DNA from: Streptomyces omiyaensis
GTDB taxonomy: Bacteria; Actinomycetota; Actinomycetes; Streptomycetales; Streptomycetaceae
Assembly (NCBI RefSeq): GCF_014650895.1
Contig: NZ_BMVV01000003.1
Location: 248,001 to 312,000 of the forward strand
Length of the DNA stretch: 64,000 nucleotides
Reading direction: 5' to 3'
Of this stretch, positions 16,441 through 23,478 are shown one piece after another. A program made the translations under genes and the position numbers. The stretch's first letter is position 1, and each line of letters starts with the position of its first letter. Under the pieces are notes generated by a model. It did no database searches. It had not been told where the DNA came from and saw only the letters and a list, made by a program, of their open reading frames with translations.

Positions 16441-16470
16441 TCGACATTTACTAGGACGTCCTAGTAAATT
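16441..16470 (+). promoter_or_regulatory. icmA promoter with a 24-bp perfect palindrome
   Basis: A 12+12 bp perfect palindrome spans 16446-16469 (each half ATTTACTAGGAC and its complement, no spacer). It is bounded by TCGACA (16441-16446, 5 of 6 match to TTGACA) and, 18 bp on, TAAATT (16465-16470). The predicted start of transcription is at or within 1-3 bp of the ATG at 16478, and GAAGG is only 1 bp from the ATG, too close to act as a ribosome binding site. So icmA looks leaderless and under a repressor that occludes the whole core promoter. Confidence 0.65.
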
Positions 16471-16477
16471 CGAAGGC

Positions 16478-18178
16478 ATGGACGCTGACGCCATCGAGGA
16501 AGGCCGCCGTCGCTGGCAGGCCCGTTACGACAAGGCCCGCAAGCGCGACGCCGACTTCACCACGCTCTCCGGGGACCCGGTCGAGCCCGTCTACGGGCCC
16601 CGGCCCGGCGACTCCTACGAGGGGTTCGAGCGCATCGGCTGGCCGGGCGAGTACCCCTTCACCCGGGGACTGCACCCCACCGGCTACCGGGGCCGCACCT
16701 GGACCATCCGCCAGTTCGCCGGCTTCGGCAACGCCGAGCAGACCAACGAGCGGTACAAGATGATCCTCGCCGCCGGCGGCGGCGGGCTCTCGGTCGCCTT
16801 CGACATGCCGACCCTCATGGGCCGCGACTCCGACGACCCCCGCTCGCTGGGCGAGGTCGGCCACTGCGGCGTCGCCATCGACTCCGCCGCCGACATGGAG
16901 GTCCTCTTCAAGGACATCCCGCTCGGCGACGTCACCACGTCGATGACGATCTCCGGCCCCGCCGTCCCCGTCTTCTGCATGTACCTGGTCGCCGCCGAGC
17001 GCCAGGGCGTCGATCCGGCGGTGCTCAACGGCACGCTCCAGACCGACATCTTCAAGGAGTACATCGCGCAGAAGGAGTGGCTCTTCCCGCCCGAGCCGCA
17101 CCTGCGCCTCATCGGCGACCTGATGGAGCACTGCGCCGCCGGCATCCCCGCGTACAAGCCGCTCTCCGTCTCCGGCTACCACATCCGCGAGGCCGGGGCG
17201 ACGGCCGCGCAGGAGCTGGCGTACACCCTCGCCGACGGCTTCGGCTACGTCGAGCTGGGACTGAGCCGCGGCCTCGACGTGGACGTCTTCGCGCCCGGCC
17301 TCTCCTTCTTCTTCGACGCCCACCTCGACTTCTTCGAGGAGATCGCCAAGTTCCGCGCCGCCCGCCGGATCTGGGCCCGCTGGATGAAGGAGGTGTACGG
17401 GGCGAAGACCGACAAGGCGCAGTGGCTCCGCTTCCACACCCAGACCGCCGGCGTCTCGCTCACCGCCCAGCAGCCCTACAACAACGTGGTCCGCACGGCC
17501 GTGGAGGCCCTCTCCGCCGTCCTCGGCGGCACCAACTCCCTCCACACCAACGCCCTCGACGAGACCCTCGCCCTCCCCAGCGAGCAGGCCGCCGAGATCG
17601 CGCTGCGCACCCAGCAGGTGCTCATGGAGGAGACCGGCGTCGCCAACGTCGCCGACCCGCTGGGCGGTTCCTGGTACGTCGAGCAGCTCACCGACCGGAT
17701 CGAGGCCGACGCCGAGAAGATCTTCGACCAGATCAAGGAGCGCGGTCTGCGCGCCCACCCGGACGGGAAGCACCCGATCGGCCCGATCACCTCCGGCATC
17801 CTGCGCGGCATCGAGGACGGCTGGTTCACCGGCGAGATCGCCGAGTCCGCCTTCCGCTACCAGCAGTCCCTGGAGAAGGGCGAGAAGCGGGTCGTCGGCG
17901 TCAACGTCCACCACGGCTCGGTCACCGGCGACCTGGAGATCCTGCGGGTCAGCCACGAGGTCGAGTGGGAGCAGGTCCGGGTCCTCGGCGAGCGCAAGGG
18001 GCGGCGCGACGAGGCGAAGGTCCGCGCCTCCCTCGACGCCATGCTGGCCGCCGCCCGGGACGGCTCCAACATGATCCCGCCGATGCTCGACGCGGTCCGC
18101 GCCGAGGCCACCCTCGGCGAGATCTGCGACGTGCTCCGCGAGGAGTGGGGCGTCTACGTGGAGCCCGCGGGCTTCTGA
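16478..18178 (+). CDS. icmA: isobutyryl-CoA mutase large subunit IcmA
   Basis: A 566-residue TIM-barrel acyl-CoA mutase subunit, the same length I recall for IcmA of S. cinnamonensis, with no C-terminal B12-binding domain (that is the separate small subunit IcmB, not in this window). It interconverts isobutyryl-CoA and n-butyryl-CoA using adenosylcobalamin, feeding valine and fatty-acid carbon into polyketide precursors. Phe80 (IRQFAGFGNAEQTNERY) and Gln198 (EYIAQKEW) are the substrate-selecting residues of IcmA; methylmalonyl-CoA mutase has Tyr and Arg there. MeaB is encoded in the same window. Expression is probably controlled at the palindrome overlapping its promoter. Confidence 0.95.
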   Translation: MDADAIEEGRRRWQARYDKARKRDADFTTLSGDPVEPVYGPRPGDSYEGFERIGWPGEYPFTRGLHPTGYRGRTWTIRQFAGFGNAEQTNERYKMILAAGGGGLSVAFDMPTLMGRDSDDPRSLGEVGHCGVAIDSAADMEVLFKDIPLGDVTTSMTISGPAVPVFCMYLVAAERQGVDPAVLNGTLQTDIFKEYIAQKEWLFPPEPHLRLIGDLMEHCAAGIPAYKPLSVSGYHIREAGATAAQELAYTLADGFGYVELGLSRGLDVDVFAPGLSFFFDAHLDFFEEIAKFRAARRIWARWMKEVYGAKTDKAQWLRFHTQTAGVSLTAQQPYNNVVRTAVEALSAVLGGTNSLHTNALDETLALPSEQAAEIALRTQQVLMEETGVANVADPLGGSWYVEQLTDRIEADAEKIFDQIKERGLRAHPDGKHPIGPITSGILRGIEDGWFTGEIAESAFRYQQSLEKGEKRVVGVNVHHGSVTGDLEILRVSHEVEWEQVRVLGERKGRRDEAKVRASLDAMLAAARDGSNMIPPMLDAVRAEATLGEICDVLREEWGVYVEPAGF

Positions 18179-18193
18179 GCCGCCGCGGGACGC

Positions 18194-18233
18194 GCGCGGG
18201 GGCCGGTACGGACGTCCGTACCGGCCCCCGCGC
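18194..18233. terminator. 40-bp palindromic terminator between icmA and TetR gene
   Basis: A perfect inverted repeat of 20 bp per arm centred at 18213/18214, between convergent genes, likely serving both strands. Confidence 0.8.
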
Positions 18234-18246
18234 CGTGTCCGTGCCG

Positions 18247-18888
18247 TCAGCCGAGCGAGGCGAGGCCCCCCAGGCCGCCGACCAGCAGCGCCGAGAGGCG
18301 GCCGACCCAGGCGGCGTCGACCGGCTCGGCGCTCACCAGCGCGCGGTGCACCACGGCGCCCGCGACCACGTCGAAGATGAGGTCGTCGACGGCGTCCACG
18401 GCGACCGGGTCGCGCTCCGCGGGCAGTTCGCCGCGCTCCTGCGCCCGCCGCCGGCCGTCGAGCACCAGCCGCTTCTGGCGCTCCACGATCGAGGTGCGGA
18501 TCCGCTCGCGCAGCGGGGCGTCCCGGGTCGACTCGGCGACCACGGCCATCAGCGCGGTCTTGGTCTCGGGCCGCTCCAGGAGGGCCGCGAACTGCAGGAC
18601 GACGTGCTCGATGTCGGCCTGGAGGGAACCCAGGTCGGGCAGTTCGAGTTCGTCGAAGAGGACCGCGACGGCGTCGACGACCAGTTCGTTCTTGTTGCCC
18701 CAGCGGCGGTACAGGGTGGTCTTGGCGACTCCGGCCCGGGTGGCGACGTCGCCCATGGTGAGCTTGGACCAGCCCAGTTCCACCAGGGCCGCGCGGGTCG
18801 CCTCCAGGATGGCCTCGTCGGCCTCGGTGGAGCGGGGGCGGCCGGCGCGGGGGGCGCGGGGGGTGGGGTGGCCGGACTTGCATGACAT
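18247..18888 (-). CDS. TetR-family transcriptional regulator
   Basis: A 213-residue TetR repressor. The helix-turn-helix reads STEADEAILEATRAALVELG, then WSKLTMGDVATRAGVAKTTL and YRRWGNKNELVVDAV. The C-terminal domain matches the TetR_C class found with acyl-CoA or efflux genes. ATG 18888 is preceded by TATGGT at leaderless distance and by no ribosome binding site. It is convergent with icmA and is the nearest candidate repressor for the icmA palindrome, though its own upstream dyad looks different. A Cys at residue 3 is in the flexible tail. Confidence 0.88.
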   Translation of the reverse strand: MSCKSGHPTPRAPRAGRPRSTEADEAILEATRAALVELGWSKLTMGDVATRAGVAKTTLYRRWGNKNELVVDAVAVLFDELELPDLGSLQADIEHVVLQFAALLERPETKTALMAVVAESTRDAPLRERIRTSIVERQKRLVLDGRRRAQERGELPAERDPVAVDAVDDLIFDVVAGAVVHRALVSAEPVDAAWVGRLSALLVGGLGGLASLG

Positions 18889-18900
18889 GGACGACGACCA

Positions 18901-18912
18901 TACCCGCCGGTA
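18901..18912. promoter_or_regulatory. possible autoregulatory site of the TetR gene
   Basis: TACC-CGCC-GGTA, followed by AGGTA, overlaps the minus-strand -10 box of the TetR gene (TATGGT, near 18903-18898). Short arms make this tentative. Confidence 0.35.
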
Positions 18913-18986
18913 GGTACGGCGCCAGAGGAGCGCGATGTGAGGCAGTTCACGGGATGGAGCCCCCTCCGGCCGGGCCGGGGCCATTA

Positions 18987-19090
18987 CGCTACGACCCGTA
19001 GCGAAAGGCTTTGAGCGGCCCGAGCGACAACCACGCAGGAACGCCGGGTGGGGACCCGGCGCAGGGAGAGCGCCCTCGGCGGAGGGCGCT
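18987..19090 (+). promoter_or_regulatory. structured 5' leader before the thioredoxin/TPR gene
   Basis: Three perfect stem-loops lie in order upstream of the gene at 19141: CGCTACG-ACC-CGTAGCG (18987-19003), GCCGGGT-GGGG-ACCCGGC (19043-19060) and AGCGCCCTC-GGCG-GAGGGCGCT (19069-19090). They are separated by unpaired purine-rich stretches. This is more structure than usual for a leader, but I cannot match it to a known riboswitch class. The third hairpin has no U tract, so attenuation is not obvious. Confidence 0.35.
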
Positions 19091-19140
19091 GTTCGGCCAC
19101 GGCTTACCGGATCGGTGCGCGGAGGGGGGAGGATGTACTC

Positions 19141-20106
19141 ATGCAGCCCCGAAACATGTCCATGAGCGGCGTCGTCGACCTCGCCGCGGTGAAGGCGGCC
19201 GGAGAGGCCAAGGCGAAGGCGGAGCAGGCGCGCGCCGAGGCCGCCCGGCACGGCGGCCCCGCGGCGGTGCCGCCCTCCGCCCTCGTGATCGACGTCGACG
19301 AGGCGGGCTTCGAGCGCGACGTGCTCCAGCGTTCCGCCGAGGTCCCGGTCGTCCTCGACTTCTGGGCCGAGTGGTGCGAGCCCTGCAAGCAGCTGGGCCC
19401 GCTCCTGGAGCGGTTGGCCGTGGAGTACGACGGCCGCTTCCTGCTCGCGAAGATCGACGTCGACGCCAACCAGATGCTGATGCAGCAGTTCGGCATCCAG
19501 GGAATTCCGGCCGTTTTCGCGGTCGTCGCCGGTCAGGCGCTCCCCCTCTTCCAGGGGGCGGTGCCGGAGGCGCAGATCCGCGAGACCCTCGACCAGCTGA
19601 TCCAGGTGGGCGAGGAGCGCTTCGGCCTCACCGGTCTCGCCGTCGACCGGGACGCGGACGGCTCCGCGCCCGCGCGGCCGGCCGCCGGTCCGTACGACGC
19701 GCTCCTGGAGGCGGCCATGTCCGCGCTGGACGCGGGCGACCTGGCCGGTGCGGTGCAGGCGTACAGGAACGTGCTGGCCGACGACCCCGAGCATCCCGAG
19801 GCGAAGCTGGGCCTCGCCCAGGCCGATCTGCTCAGCCGGGTGCAGGGCATGGACCCGCAGGCGGTGCGCAAGAGCGCGGCGGACGACCCGGCGGACGTCG
19901 CCGCGCAGATCGCCGCCGCCGATCTGGACCTGGTGGGCGGTCACGTGCAGGACGCCTTCGGGCGGCTCGTGGAGACCGTGCGCCGGACCTTCGGCGAGGA
20001 CCGGGACGCCGCGCGGCTGCGGCTCCTGGAGCTGTTCGAGGTGATCGGCCCGGAGGACCCGCGGGTGATCGCGGGCCGGCAGGCGCTGGCGCGCGTGCTG
20101 TTCTGA
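19141..20106 (+). CDS. thioredoxin-domain protein with TPR tail (CnoX/YbbN type)
   Basis: A 321-residue cytoplasmic co-chaperone-like protein. A charged Ala/Glu/Lys-rich N-terminal helix (residues 14-37) leads into a thioredoxin fold with active site WCEPC (78-82) and cis-Pro loop GIQGIPAVF. After a Pro-rich linker come tetratricopeptide-like helices (EAAMSALDAGDLAGAVQAY, LGLAQADLLSRVQG). CnoX proteins guard unfolded clients from oxidation and hand them to GroEL or DnaK. Unlike E. coli YbbN, both active-site Cys are kept, so it may be a true disulfide reductase. ATG 19141 is served by a GGGGGGAGGA element. Confidence 0.9.
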   Translation: MQPRNMSMSGVVDLAAVKAAGEAKAKAEQARAEAARHGGPAAVPPSALVIDVDEAGFERDVLQRSAEVPVVLDFWAEWCEPCKQLGPLLERLAVEYDGRFLLAKIDVDANQMLMQQFGIQGIPAVFAVVAGQALPLFQGAVPEAQIRETLDQLIQVGEERFGLTGLAVDRDADGSAPARPAAGPYDALLEAAMSALDAGDLAGAVQAYRNVLADDPEHPEAKLGLAQADLLSRVQGMDPQAVRKSAADDPADVAAQIAAADLDLVGGHVQDAFGRLVETVRRTFGEDRDAARLRLLELFEVIGPEDPRVIAGRQALARVLF

Positions 20107-20196
20107 GCCCCGTGTTCCCGCTCGCGGGCTAAGCGCCTGCTCAGGGCGGTGTGCCCCGCCGTACCGCCCGGCTCTTTGGCGACAGAGTGACAAGTG

Positions 20197-20234
20197 GCGG
20201 CCGCGCTTTACCAAATCTTGATAAACGCGGCCGC
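20197..20234. terminator. AT-loop inverted repeat, possible terminator
   Basis: GCGGCCGCG (20197-20205) pairs with CGCGGCCGC (20226-20234); inside, TTTA pairs with TAAA after a 1-nt bulge, leaving an 11-nt AT-rich loop. It lies 91 bp after the thioredoxin/TPR gene and may end its transcript. An operator role is the alternative. Confidence 0.4.
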
Positions 20235-20365
20235 TGTTACTTGCAGTAAATCGAACCCGTGAGTCTGTCCGGGTTCACCCTCACATAAGCGGATTTCCCG
20301 CACCACGTGCCTCCACCCTGCGTACCCGGGCGGCGGCATCACGCCATGGCGTGGTCACGCATCCG

Positions 20366-20379
20366 TTACTAGCGAGTAA
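20366..20379. promoter_or_regulatory. operator-like dyad TTACT-AGCG-AGTAA
   Basis: Perfect 5-bp AT-rich arms around a 4-bp centre, standing out from GC-rich surroundings, 355 bp before the DUF6230 gene. The TTACTAG half resembles that of the icmA palindrome at 16446-16469. Confidence 0.45.
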
Positions 20380-20733
20380 TGAACCCCTTGTGCGGGCGCC
20401 GTGAATGGACCACGATCGGCCACGCTCGGTCCGAACCGCACGCCCCGGCAACCGCCTGGGAGCGCGGCGAGGGTCCCCACCGGGCGGACCGGCGCCACAG
20501 GCGGCCGGTCATCGGACAGGGGGGTTCCTGCTCCCACCGGGCAGGACCTGTCCACCGGGCCGTGCGCACGCGCGGCACATGGTTGTCGCTCGGGGGTGAT
20601 CGCCGGTGATTCGGACGCGCTTCGCGCCTCCTGACGCCTCGGCGCTCTCCTTCCCGAGGACGTAGCTCTTCTCCCATCCCAGGACGGGCCCCGGGCCCTT
20701 CTTGGAGATGTACGTCCGAGAAGGAGGATTCTC

Positions 20734-21402
20734 ATGAAGTCCCAGGTTCGTGGCGGGACCAGATGGAAGCGGTTCGCCGTCGTCATGGTCCCGAGCATGG
20801 CCGCCACGGCCGCGATCGGTGTCGGCCTGGCGCAGGGCGCGCTCGCCGCGTCCTTCGCGATCTCCGGCCAGGAGTTCAAGGTCACGACGGACAAGCTCGA
20901 GGGCACCGAGTTCGTCCAGTACGGCAGCATCGCGAACGGCAAGAATCTGGACGGCTCGCCGCTCCACGCCCCGGTCGCGGTCTCCGGCTTCGACACGGCC
21001 AAGATCACCAACATGTGCCAGTCCGTCGTGACCCCGGTCCCGGGTCTCGGTGACATCACCCTCCGCCTGGAGGCGGGTGGCGCCGCGGCCAAGTCCGGCA
21101 AGGACTCGGACAAGGTGCAGGCGAAGGACATCTACCTCGATGTCTCCTACCTGGAGGCCGACGCCGAGTTCGAGAAGATCGACATCGGTGTCGCCGCCGG
21201 CTCGCTCCCGAGGTACGAAGGCGGCCAGGGCATCCAGCCCAACACCCAGGCCAACCCGAACGGCTTCTCCCAGCGCGCCGACGTCGCCACGCTGAGCAAC
21301 GTGAAGCAGAAGGCGTGGGCCACCACGGCCGCCACCTTCAAGCTCCCCGACCTGAAGCTGTCCCTGCACCGGGGCACCTCCAAGGAGTGCTTCGCGGGCT
21401 GA
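20734..21402 (+). CDS. DUF6230 secreted/envelope protein
   Basis: A 222-residue exported protein, often mislabelled cholesterol esterase in Streptomyces annotation; no lipase or esterase motif (no GxSxG) is present. A twin-basic N-terminus and hydrophobic segment (RFAVVMVPSMAATAAIGVGL, ending GALAAS) form the signal. The mature part is beta-rich: EFKVTTDKLEGTEFVQYGS, VPGLGDITLRLEAG, KDIYLDVSYLEADAEFEKID. Two Cys (in NMCQSV and KECFAG at the C-terminus) could form a disulfide. ATG 20734 has a perfect AGAAGGAGG site. It heads a three-gene cassette with a DUF6114 membrane protein. The fold suggests a lipid-binding or structural envelope role, which is inference. Confidence 0.85.
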   Translation: MKSQVRGGTRWKRFAVVMVPSMAATAAIGVGLAQGALAASFAISGQEFKVTTDKLEGTEFVQYGSIANGKNLDGSPLHAPVAVSGFDTAKITNMCQSVVTPVPGLGDITLRLEAGGAAAKSGKDSDKVQAKDIYLDVSYLEADAEFEKIDIGVAAGSLPRYEGGQGIQPNTQANPNGFSQRADVATLSNVKQKAWATTAATFKLPDLKLSLHRGTSKECFAG

Positions 21403-21509
21403 CGCGACCCCTCAGGGTGCGGGCCGTTCCGGCGGCCCGCACCCGCTCCGGGGCCCGGCCCCGCCCTCTCCACCTTTCTCAGCAACACCGCTTCCAGGGA
21501 GCTGTTTCC

Positions 21510-22073
21510 ATGAGCGCCGAGACCCCTGCCTCCCGCGAAGTCCCCAAGAAGGAGAACCGGTTCAAGGTCTGGCGGCAGACCCGGCCCTTCTGGGCGGGAC
21601 TGTTCACCATCATCGCCAGCGTGCCGATCGCCTACCTCCCCTACGGGGACGTGCGGCTCGGCAACATCACCCTGGCCATGGCCACGACCGCCGGCGCCGG
21701 CGCCCTGATCATCGGCGTCCTGCTCTTCACGCTCGGCCTGACGATGTGGTTCCAGCCCGTCGTCCGGGTCTTCGCCGGCATCGCGGCGATCGTGCTGGGC
21801 CTGGTCTCCATCCCCGTGTCGAACTTCGGCGGTCTCGTCATCGGGTTCTTGTTCGCCCTCGTCGGCGGCGGCATGTCCGCGGCCTGGGCACCCGCCCCGC
21901 CGGTCGAGGAGACCGACGACGCGGAGCACCACGGTGAGCCGGTGACCTTCGAGAAGACCGTGGACGCCTCCGAGGCCCAGACCGTGATGGCGGCCGGTGT
22001 CCCCGAGCAGGCGCACGGACCGGCCACCGACACGACGACCGACGCCAACGGCGGGAGGAACAGTGCGGGGTGA
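21510..22073 (+). CDS. DUF6114 integral membrane protein
   Basis: A 187-residue protein with four predicted membrane helices between residues 25 and 130: FWAGLFTIIASVPIAYLPYG, LAMATTAGAGALIIGVLLFT, VVRVFAGIAAIVLGLVSIPV and FGGLVIGFLFALVGGGMSAA. The N-terminus (FKVWRQTRPFWAGLF) and the helix pattern fit DUF6114. A 55-residue acidic, Thr/Glu-rich cytoplasmic tail follows. It lies 107 bp after the DUF6230 gene, and its end overlaps the GTG start of the next gene by 11 bp, so it is coupled to it. It is likely the membrane partner of the two secreted neighbours. Confidence 0.85.
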   Translation: MSAETPASREVPKKENRFKVWRQTRPFWAGLFTIIASVPIAYLPYGDVRLGNITLAMATTAGAGALIIGVLLFTLGLTMWFQPVVRVFAGIAAIVLGLVSIPVSNFGGLVIGFLFALVGGGMSAAWAPAPPVEETDDAEHHGEPVTFEKTVDASEAQTVMAAGVPEQAHGPATDTTTDANGGRNSAG

Positions 22074-23409
22074 CGACACCCAGCCGACTGTCGCGAGGAG
22101 CGGGCCGCGGCACGCGGCCCCTCGCAAGACGCTGCTGAACAGGATCCAGGGTCCCGCGGGCAAGGCGATGGCGCTCGCCGCCATGCCGACCGCGGTGCTC
22201 ATGGGCATGGGCCTCGCGCCCAGTCCCGCGCTGGCCGACGAGAAGGACATCCCCTTCGCGCCCGGCCCCTGTGTGACCCGCTCCGACGAGCCGGTGGCGG
22301 AGGAGACGACGGCCACGCCCACGGCGAAGGCCACCGAGACCGCGAAGCCGGAGCCCACGGCGACGGCCACGAAGCCGGCCGAGCCGACCGGAGAGCCGAC
22401 GGCGACCCCGTCCGCGACCGCCACGCCCGGCGCCACGGCGACCCCGGAGCCGACCGCGACCACCGCCCGGGGCGGGGCGCAGGCCGTGGAGCAGCAGGCG
22501 GCGCCCGCCGCCGCGCCGACGGCCACCCCCACCCCCACGAAGTCGGTCGACCCGCTCGACCCGCTGGGCGTCGGCGACGCGCTCAAGGACTTCTTCGACG
22601 GGCTCGCCCCGAAGCAGGAGGCCACGGCGACCCCGTCGGCCACCGCGACCCCGGCGCCGACCCCGTCGGCGACGACGGCCGCCCCGAGGCAGGAGGCGGC
22701 CACGGCCGACGACGCCCCGGCGACCCGGGCGCCGGCCACCGAGGCGCCCGCCGGGACGGGCGGGACCGCGGACGAGAAGGCCGACGAGAAGGCCGACGAG
22801 ACCAAGGCCGCCATCAAGGAGGCCGCGGAGAAGGCCGGCGTCGAGGTCCAGGAGCTCCCCGAGAGCGCCCAGGGCCTGGAGGCCAAGCCGGACACCGACA
22901 TACCCGACGGCGCCAAGCCCCGCTTCCCGTGCCCCGAGCGCGACGACGCGGCCCTCGCCGCCGCCGAGGTCGAGCCCGGCATCCCGCTGCTGCCGGACGA
23001 GCCGTGGCGCCTGGAGTCCTCGCGGCTCACGCTCAGCGGCCTGGAGTACCACGGCATCGTCGAGGTGAAGACCTACGGCGGCAAGGTCAAGAAGGTCCTC
23101 AAGTTCACGGCGACCTACGTCGGGATCAAGGACCTGCACCAGATCACGGAGCACTCCGAGGGGTACGAGGGCCACGTCCGCTCCGACAAGGGCTCGACGT
23201 CGACCATCACCGGCGGCACGGTGACGATGTACACGGAGGAGCTGAAGGGCAACCTCCTCGGCATCATCCCGATCACCTTCGGTCCCGAGTCGCCCCCGCC
23301 GCTGGACCTCCCGGCGGTCTTCTTCACCCAGGTGAAGCTCAAGCAGGCCGGCCAGTTCGGCGGCACCCTCGCGGTCGAGGGCCTGCGCAACACCATCGAG
23401 CCGGTCTGA
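22063..23409 (+). CDS. secreted Thr/Pro/Ala-rich protein with C-terminal beta domain
   Basis: A 448-residue exported protein. GTG 22063 follows GGGAGGAA and overlaps the DUF6114 gene. A hydrophobic signal (residues 35-58, ending ALA) is followed by a low-complexity stalk, residues 82-230, dominated by repeats such as TATPSATATP. A charged helix comes next (DEKADEKADETKAAIKEAAE). The C-terminal 140 residues form a beta-rich domain (SSRLTLSGLEYHGIVEVKTY, TGGTVTMYTEELKGNLLGI, VFFTQVKLKQAGQFGG). The stalk looks like a wall-spanning, possibly O-mannosylated linker. Cys70 and Cys290 flank the stalk. I do not recognise the C-terminal domain. Confidence 0.8.
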   Translation: MRGDDTQPTVARSGPRHAAPRKTLLNRIQGPAGKAMALAAMPTAVLMGMGLAPSPALADEKDIPFAPGPCVTRSDEPVAEETTATPTAKATETAKPEPTATATKPAEPTGEPTATPSATATPGATATPEPTATTARGGAQAVEQQAAPAAAPTATPTPTKSVDPLDPLGVGDALKDFFDGLAPKQEATATPSATATPAPTPSATTAAPRQEAATADDAPATRAPATEAPAGTGGTADEKADEKADETKAAIKEAAEKAGVEVQELPESAQGLEAKPDTDIPDGAKPRFPCPERDDAALAAAEVEPGIPLLPDEPWRLESSRLTLSGLEYHGIVEVKTYGGKVKKVLKFTATYVGIKDLHQITEHSEGYEGHVRSDKGSTSTITGGTVTMYTEELKGNLLGIIPITFGPESPPPLDLPAVFFTQVKLKQAGQFGGTLAVEGLRNTIEPV

Positions 23410-23424
23410 TCCCGCCCCGCGTGG

Positions 23425-23457
23425 CGAAGCCCCCGTCCGATCCGGACGGGGGCTTCG
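23425..23457. terminator. bidirectional terminator before convergent pyk
   Basis: A perfect 15-bp stem (CGAAGCCCCCGTCCG and complement) with loop ATC, between the envelope cassette and pyk. Confidence 0.8.
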
Positions 23458-23478
23458 TCATGGTGCCGTGCGGGCGGG

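Larger units (their letters stand above)
20107..20733 (+). other. 627-bp intergenic region with several dyads
   Basis: No convincing gene is seen here; short reading frames on both strands lack family features. The stretch holds an inverted repeat at 20197-20234, a 14-bp palindrome CACGCCATGGCGTG (20340-20353), and the operator-like TTACT-AGCG-AGTAA (20366-20379). The last 15 bp give a strong ribosome binding site, AGAAGGAGG, for the DUF6230 gene. The region should carry a regulated promoter for the three-gene envelope cassette and perhaps a small RNA. Confidence 0.6.

Noticed and set aside
16406..16477. Cobalamin riboswitch before the B12-dependent icmA
   Set aside because: The gap is only 72 bp, filled by a terminator and palindrome, far too short for the riboswitch.
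20355..21131. Minus-strand frame across the regulatory region and DUF6230 gene; also short plus-strand frames at 20379-20634
   Set aside because: No family resemblance, no ribosome binding sites, and codon bias is not of coding type.
20734..21402. Cholesterol esterase assignment for the DUF6230 protein
   Set aside because: No GxSxG or other hydrolase motif is present; the sequence is beta-rich and signal-bearing.
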